Origin: an uncultured Prevotella sp.
Lineage (GTDB): Bacteria; Bacteroidota; Bacteroidia; Bacteroidales; Bacteroidaceae
Direction: 5' to 3'
Length of the DNA: 64,000 nucleotides
Assembly (NCBI GenBank): GCA_900540375.1
Contig: UQFS01000005.1
Coordinates: 62,001 to 126,000 of the forward strand
The notes under the pieces were generated by a model, which was not told the origin of the DNA, did not search any database, and saw only the letters and a list, made by a program, of their open reading frames with translations. Of this stretch, positions 59,829 through 64,000 are shown piece by piece; the stretch's first letter is position 1, and each line of letters opens with the position of its first letter. The position numbers and the translations under genes were made by a program.

Positions 59829-62420
59829 TTATATTTGCCACTGTATTCCCATAAGAAGATAGCCTGGTAAATGGTACGACGTCTTGGTCTCGACATAGTC
59901 TTCGTATGTGTTGAGGTCTATTCTGTTGAAATGTCTCGTGTGGAGAAGGTTCTGCCCTTCCAGTCGCAGGGTAAGGTGGTTTCTTGTCCACTTGGCATGG
60001 AGTGACAGGTCTATATAGTGGCTGTGTGATTGTGACGCATTGTCGTGGATATATGACACGGGCATCGTGATGCTCCATGAGCCTTTTCTTGCAAGGATAG
60101 GCTTAGCGTAAAGCTGATAGGATGTCAGTCGTGTGTGCTGGCCGAACCGACTAATTCTGCTCTCTTTGAGGTCGGCAACACATCCTGTTTCCATATTGAT
60201 GATAGAATGGAACTTCGTGGACAATACTCCTTGTCCGTTGAGAACTCTCCATCGGTTGGTGCTTTCTTTTCCGTCATACATCTGTCGGAAGTCTGATTGT
60301 TGCCCCTGAATCTTAATGGTAGCTTGTAGCCTGCATGCAAGCCCTTTCTTGGCTTGTAGATAGGCATAGGTCAGTGTCTGTGCTTTCCCGGATGTCGCAT
60401 ACGTGGTATAGGAGACTCCCTCTTGACTGATGTAGTTGGGTACGAAAGGTTGGTGCTTCCACGTCTTGCCCAAATAGGCAATGACCGAGAAGTCAGGCAC
60501 GATGTCGAAGTAATGGTAGTTTACTTGTATTCTGTCTTTCAAATGCAGGCTCTCACCGGCACCTTGGTAGACGGTGATGTGTCGGTAGTCGTTGATGCTC
60601 AATGAGTTGGAAAAATAGTCATCACCGTCTCGGTTAACTTCGCTACTGTACGTAGCAGAAAGAGAATGTATTGGACTTATATTCCATTCCAGTTTCATTT
60701 GGGGCCGGAAACAGAAGTCACGGTCATTGCTCAAGGCATCCGTCCATATGGCATCACCCCCACACTGCCATGTCAGTGCGCCTGCCGTCTTATCGACAGA
60801 CAATCCTGTCGCATAAGCCCGGCAAATACCTTTCTGTCTCTTGGTTCGATAGAGTGCGTTGTTGGAGTTTGCTCTTAGGCTTGTCTCTATCCAATTCCAT
60901 GCCGAGTGCAGTCTGATTTGCCAACCTTTTCCCATTTTTTGAACAAATGAGCTACCGATGTTTACCTGTCTTGTAGTTTGTCGTTGGGTTTGCCAGATGG
61001 CTTGGGGATAGGAGGTTCCCTCGGCTTTTGGCAGAAGACTGTCTTTGGGGATGTCTACCGTTTCCTTTTCGTGCGTCAAAAAGTAGTTGACGGTGATGGT
61101 GAGCAGGGATGTGTTTGTCCACCGCTTGGCGTATGAGACGATGTTTGCCCAGTCATATCTGTGTTCGTAGGTGTGCCAGGTGGTGTAGTTCTCGTTTTCC
61201 TCTCTTGTAAACGGTGTCAGCGTATAATAGCTTCGCAAGTCGAAAGCAGAAGAGGTTGTGGGCTGGTAACTCATCGTGATACCCGCGTGGTGGAACTGTC
61301 GTCTCCCTTTCTCTGTTTGCTGCAAATGTTCAGTCGTGTTGTTAGATGCCTTGAATCGTTTGATTTCTGATCGTCCATGGCTGTGCTCTCCATTGTAAAT
61401 GTAGTAGGCGTTCCATTTGGTCTTGACATTAGGGTTCCATGCCACATTGGCTGTGGCGACGGAGTTTGCTCGCTTGTATGTGTGGGTTGAGGAGTCCATG
61501 AAAGGCAGTGTAGTAAAGTCGCCTTTTATGATACTGGCTTCTCCGTCGTAGTGCTCTGCGTAGCTCTGTATGCCGCCAATGGTTTTGATATAGTCCATCA
61601 GCGACATCATCTCTTCACCGGTGTTGAATTGTTTGGCGTGGAGACCCCACATCATCTTTGTGCCGAAAGAGTAGAGGTTGACAGATGTGCGGTATTTCTT
61701 CTTGTAGCCTCCCCAGCCCTCTACATTTCCAGTCACCCGTCCCCGGTGCAGCGAGTCCACGTCCACATTGATAACGGTGCTCCTTTTCGTGTTGAATCCT
61801 CTGAGCAATGAATATTCACTGTAGTTGTTGTTTAGTTGTATCTTGTCTATGAAGTCGACTGGCATATTCTTTGTAATTTGCTCATTTTGACTTCCAAAGA
61901 AATTTTGGCCGTTCACGGTTATCTTGTCCACAGGCTTGCCGTTGGCTCTCACTTGTCCTTTCTCGTCCATTTCCAACCCCGGCAGCTTTGCCAGTATGTC
62001 GGCCAGTACGTTCTCCGTTCCGTCTGTATATTTTCTGAAATTATAGTCGATAGTGTCTCCACTGACTTTCATTCCTGGCATCCGTCCTTTTACGTTTACT
62101 TCCTTGATGGATCGTGTGTCTGGATTTAGCAGAAAACGGATGTTTGGTGCAGGTGTTCTGGTTCGCTTTTCTGCTTCCTTGTAACCTATGCAGGTGGCTC
62201 TCAGCAGGATGGAGTCGGTGGCTGTCACCATGATGATGAAATGTCCTTTATCATTGGTAGTGCTAAAGGCTATGGGCACATGACGGTCGTTCAAGGCCAC
62301 AATGCTGGCAAAAGATATGCCTTTCCCTGATTGTCGGTCTATCACATAGCCCTCTATTGTCTGCCCTTGCGCTCCTACATAGGAGAATAGGGTTAGTAGT
62401 ACGGAGATAAGGTATTTCAT
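59829..62420 (-). CDS. TonB-dependent outer-membrane receptor of GLPGLI-associated type
   Basis: An 863-residue outer-membrane protein. Signal peptide, carboxypeptidase-regulatory-like domain (IEGYVIDRQSGKGISFASIVALND), plug region (NVLADILAKLPGLEMDEKGQVRANGKPVDKITVNGQNFFG, FIDKIQLNNNYSEYSLLRGF) and a long barrel ending in YLLMGIQWQI. There is no clear TonB box of the EVVVIGYG type, as in the family of outer-membrane beta-barrel proteins linked to GLPGLI proteins. Its start overlaps the stop of the GLPGLI gene by 4 bp, giving coupled translation. The substrate is unknown; peptide or metal transport has been suggested for relatives. Confidence 0.88.
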   Translation of the reverse strand: MKYLISVLLTLFSYVGAQGQTIEGYVIDRQSGKGISFASIVALNDRHVPIAFSTTNDKGHFIIMVTATDSILLRATCIGYKEAEKRTRTPAPNIRFLLNPDTRSIKEVNVKGRMPGMKVSGDTIDYNFRKYTDGTENVLADILAKLPGLEMDEKGQVRANGKPVDKITVNGQNFFGSQNEQITKNMPVDFIDKIQLNNNYSEYSLLRGFNTKRSTVINVDVDSLHRGRVTGNVEGWGGYKKKYRTSVNLYSFGTKMMWGLHAKQFNTGEEMMSLMDYIKTIGGIQSYAEHYDGEASIIKGDFTTLPFMDSSTHTYKRANSVATANVAWNPNVKTKWNAYYIYNGEHSHGRSEIKRFKASNNTTEHLQQTEKGRRQFHHAGITMSYQPTTSSAFDLRSYYTLTPFTREENENYTTWHTYEHRYDWANIVSYAKRWTNTSLLTITVNYFLTHEKETVDIPKDSLLPKAEGTSYPQAIWQTQRQTTRQVNIGSSFVQKMGKGWQIRLHSAWNWIETSLRANSNNALYRTKRQKGICRAYATGLSVDKTAGALTWQCGGDAIWTDALSNDRDFCFRPQMKLEWNISPIHSLSATYSSEVNRDGDDYFSNSLSINDYRHITVYQGAGESLHLKDRIQVNYHYFDIVPDFSVIAYLGKTWKHQPFVPNYISQEGVSYTTYATSGKAQTLTYAYLQAKKGLACRLQATIKIQGQQSDFRQMYDGKESTNRWRVLNGQGVLSTKFHSIINMETGCVADLKESRISRFGQHTRLTSYQLYAKPILARKGSWSITMPVSYIHDNASQSHSHYIDLSLHAKWTRNHLTLRLEGQNLLHTRHFNRIDLNTYEDYVETKTSYHLPGYLLMGIQWQI

Positions 62421-63121
62421 CTTCTTTCTTTGAGCATTCTGATGGTTTCAGCTTGAAAGTGCTTAAAACTTTCCCTTGTCATTTCCTTTCCGCTTCTCTC
62501 TTTCTCTGGCTTTTCCTTTGACTGCGTGTCAATAGACAGGCACTGATAGAAAGCTGTGGGTGTCTCAAGATCCAAGATGATGCCCGGTAAGCCCCAGTAG
62601 CCCTCAGGTCCCTGGCTGATGGGTATTTCCATGCAATACCAAGCTGTCACGGAATCTCCTATACAGGCTCGGTAGCATTTCAATCCCATGATGTCCTTTT
62701 CGCCGTCTTGCAGTGTCCATGGCAGAGAGGCGAGGGTATCTCGGACAATATAGTTCTTCATTAGAAAGTTGATGACCTCGGTTTTCTGCTTTGTCTGAAG
62801 GTTAAGGAATATGGACCGTTCTTCGTCTGAATAGTCATTACTGATGATGATTATTTCTGGGTCGTAGTCTGTAATTTGCTTTTCTGGCTTGATGGGCGAG
62901 AACGAGGATGCGGTACCTTCTACCACTAATTGATAGTTCTTATTGGAGTTCTTGTCCATCATCGCCACGATGTCTTGGTATTGTTGGTTCTCTTTTTTGC
63001 TCTTAACATCACTTACTAAATTCTGTCTTGACTTAGACGTGACAGAATATTTCACTTCCACGGAAGCCGTACAGGTAAGGGAAGATAGCAATAGTAAGAT
63101 ATAGATTAAAGGGTGTCTCAT
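62417..63121 (-). CDS. GLPGLI-family exported protein
   Basis: A 234-residue exported protein with the family signature QGPEGYWGLPGIILDLE near residue 180. N-terminal signal (MRHPLIYILLLLSSLTCTAS); a Cys at residue 17 could also make it a lipoprotein. Members are restricted to Bacteroidota, usually adjacent to a TonB-type receptor as here, and their function is unknown. Co-translated with the receptor through an ATGA overlap. Confidence 0.92.
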   Translation of the reverse strand: MRHPLIYILLLLSSLTCTASVEVKYSVTSKSRQNLVSDVKSKKENQQYQDIVAMMDKNSNKNYQLVVEGTASSFSPIKPEKQITDYDPEIIIISNDYSDEERSIFLNLQTKQKTEVINFLMKNYIVRDTLASLPWTLQDGEKDIMGLKCYRACIGDSVTAWYCMEIPISQGPEGYWGLPGIILDLETPTAFYQCLSIDTQSKEKPEKERSGKEMTRESFKHFQAETIRMLKERR

Positions 63122-63177
63122 CTTATAAAAGCCCGTTAACTTAAAGGGTATTGAAATGTTTTATGATTGACATGTGA

Positions 63178-63185
63178 CAAATTTA
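63178..63185 (-). promoter_or_regulatory. -7 promoter element of the GLPGLI-receptor operon
   Basis: TAAATTTG on the minus strand, 57 bp before the ATG at 63121. The rest of the 63122-63324 spacer is AT-rich with nothing recognisable. Confidence 0.5.
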
Positions 63186-63324
63186 AGCAAAATAAATGTA
63201 TTGTGTAACAAAATAGTGTTAATTTGTGTTGTAACCACACTTTGACACGAGCTTTCTTATGGGATTTTGTCGATTTGTTGAATGTAGCTGTGTGTCCTGC
63301 AGCCAATGAGCGGTTTTGACATTA

Positions 63325-64000
63325 CTATTTTCTTATCGTAATCATTCTTTTCTCTTCGTTTTTCCCCCTCACCGTCAGCGTGTAGGTCTGTCCCTCCACG
63401 AAGGGGTAACGCCGGAAGTCGGCGAATGTGGCGATGGCTTTGCCGTCAATGGCCACGATGGTGTCGCCCTGGCGTAGGCCTGCCCTGTATTCGGGGCTGT
63501 CTTCCATCAGCAGGCCGACCATGGCACGTCCGTCTCTGCCCGGCACGTAGGCGACGGTATAGGTTTTGTTGTTTACCTCCACGCTGTCGCCACCCTCGTA
63601 AGGCTGGAAGAAGATCTTGCGGCGGAAGCCGTTGATGATTACCGTGCCATAGCGCAGAATGCTTGCCCCGATGCGGCTGGCACCCTGCGTGGTCATGGCC
63701 CTTACGTCTTTGAACGAGAAAGTATCCCATTTCAGTCGGTCGAGTTTCATAAACACCACCTCCGACGGACGCTCGGCACCTAACTGTCCGATGGTGAACG
63801 AGCCGTTGACGCGTTCCTCCACCTGGCTCTCCACATTCTTACTCTTATAGGCATGCACGTCGAAGCTCTCCTTGTTCATCGTAAAGAGTTGGCGAGAACC
63901 CGTGTCGAAGAGCACCTCGTCGGTATGGCGCTTAAACGGACTGACAAGCACATAGGGCACGAACCACTTCAGCCGATAGTGCAGCCCTACGCCGGGCTCA
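63325..64000 (-). CDS. Retropepsin-like aspartyl protease with PDZ domain, N-terminus cut off
   Basis: The minus frame is open from the window end to the stop at 63325. The visible part has a retropepsin-like active site DTGSRQLF, IGASILRYGTVIINGFRRKIFFQPYE, and a C-terminal PDZ domain (GLLMEDSPEYRAGLRQGDTIVAIDGKAIATFADF). In-frame codons continue beyond 63960 (EPGVGLHYRLKWFVPYVLV), so ATG 63960 is not the start; members normally carry a first protease half and a signal peptide upstream. Probably an exported or lipid-anchored protease; the substrate is unknown. Confidence 0.85.
   Translation of the reverse strand, partial: EPGVGLHYRLKWFVPYVLVSPFKRHTDEVLFDTGSRQLFTMNKESFDVHAYKSKNVESQVEERVNGSFTIGQLGAERPSEVVFMKLDRLKWDTFSFKDVRAMTTQGASRIGASILRYGTVIINGFRRKIFFQPYEGGDSVEVNNKTYTVAYVPGRDGRAMVGLLMEDSPEYRAGLRQGDTIVAIDGKAIATFADFRRYPFVEGQTYTLTVRGKNEEKRMITIRK

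Noticed and set aside
1..64000. CRISPR arrays, tRNA and rRNA genes, prophage, complete insertion sequences
   Set aside because: No evenly spaced direct repeats with unique spacers, no cloverleaf or rRNA sequence, no phage structural genes and no transposase with terminal inverted repeats were seen by eye.

Overview
The window is chromosomal DNA from a Bacteroidota bacterium, most likely Prevotella or a close relative. Evidence: SusC/SusD pairs, GLPGLI and DUF4248 proteins, Bacteroidota-type promoters (TAnnTTTG, with TTTG 19 bp upstream in the best cases), and secreted enzymes that share the short C-terminal tail GxYIxNGKKxxxK/R typical of Prevotella exported proteins.

Layout. 1-1.6 kb: a fumarylacetoacetase-family gene (cut by the window edge) behind a secreted GH53 endo-galactanase. 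2.6-12 kb: a secreted starch-binding-type protein with a 68-aa companion, then two large secreted GH13 amylases carrying CBM26-like modules. 12-17.4 kb: a decayed exported gene, a SNF2-type helicase and a deleted lysO remnant. 17.5-26.3 kb (minus strand): malQ-susB-pulA-susA. 26.5-29.7 kb (minus): PAP2 phosphatase, SLC45-like sugar transporter and a LacI-family regulator. 30-31.3 kb: a RAYT transposase. 31.4-38.7 kb: susC-susD-susE (frameshifted)-susF-like. 38.8-39.6 kb: an unrecognised overlapping gene pair. 39.6-41.6 kb: a third secreted amylase. 41.7-48.7 kb: split chrA, purL, a LexA-like S24 regulator and a DUF4248 protein. 49-58.4 kb: a stretch of broken or chimeric genes (exported repeat protein, TonB receptor, PiT phosphate transporter, Ppx) between intact four-helix-bundle, cysE, yitT and ompA genes, then a response regulator/histidine kinase pair. 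59.8-64 kb: TonB receptor plus GLPGLI pair and a PDZ aspartyl protease cut by the window end.

How it works together. Starch is bound and cut outside by amylases and SusDEF lipoproteins, imported through SusC, trimmed in the periplasm by SusA, pullulanase and GH97 SusB, moved inward by the MFS carrier and processed by cytoplasmic MalQ. Six promoters of this set, including the regulator's own, carry a TGCAAACGNTTGCA-type palindrome whose centre is exactly 61.5 bp upstream of the -7 element, and none has a clear -33 box. That geometry suggests a LacI-family protein acting as an activator of a dispersed, self-regulated starch regulon. This is the strongest new observation here.

Two other threads stand out. 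A family of GC-rich palindromic repeats sits, always in the same orientation, just behind stop codons, in the same window as a RAYT transposase with an unusual C-terminal extension. Several genes carry deletion junctions or single-base frameshifts, some in homopolymers; these may be real decay or sequence error and need read-level checking.
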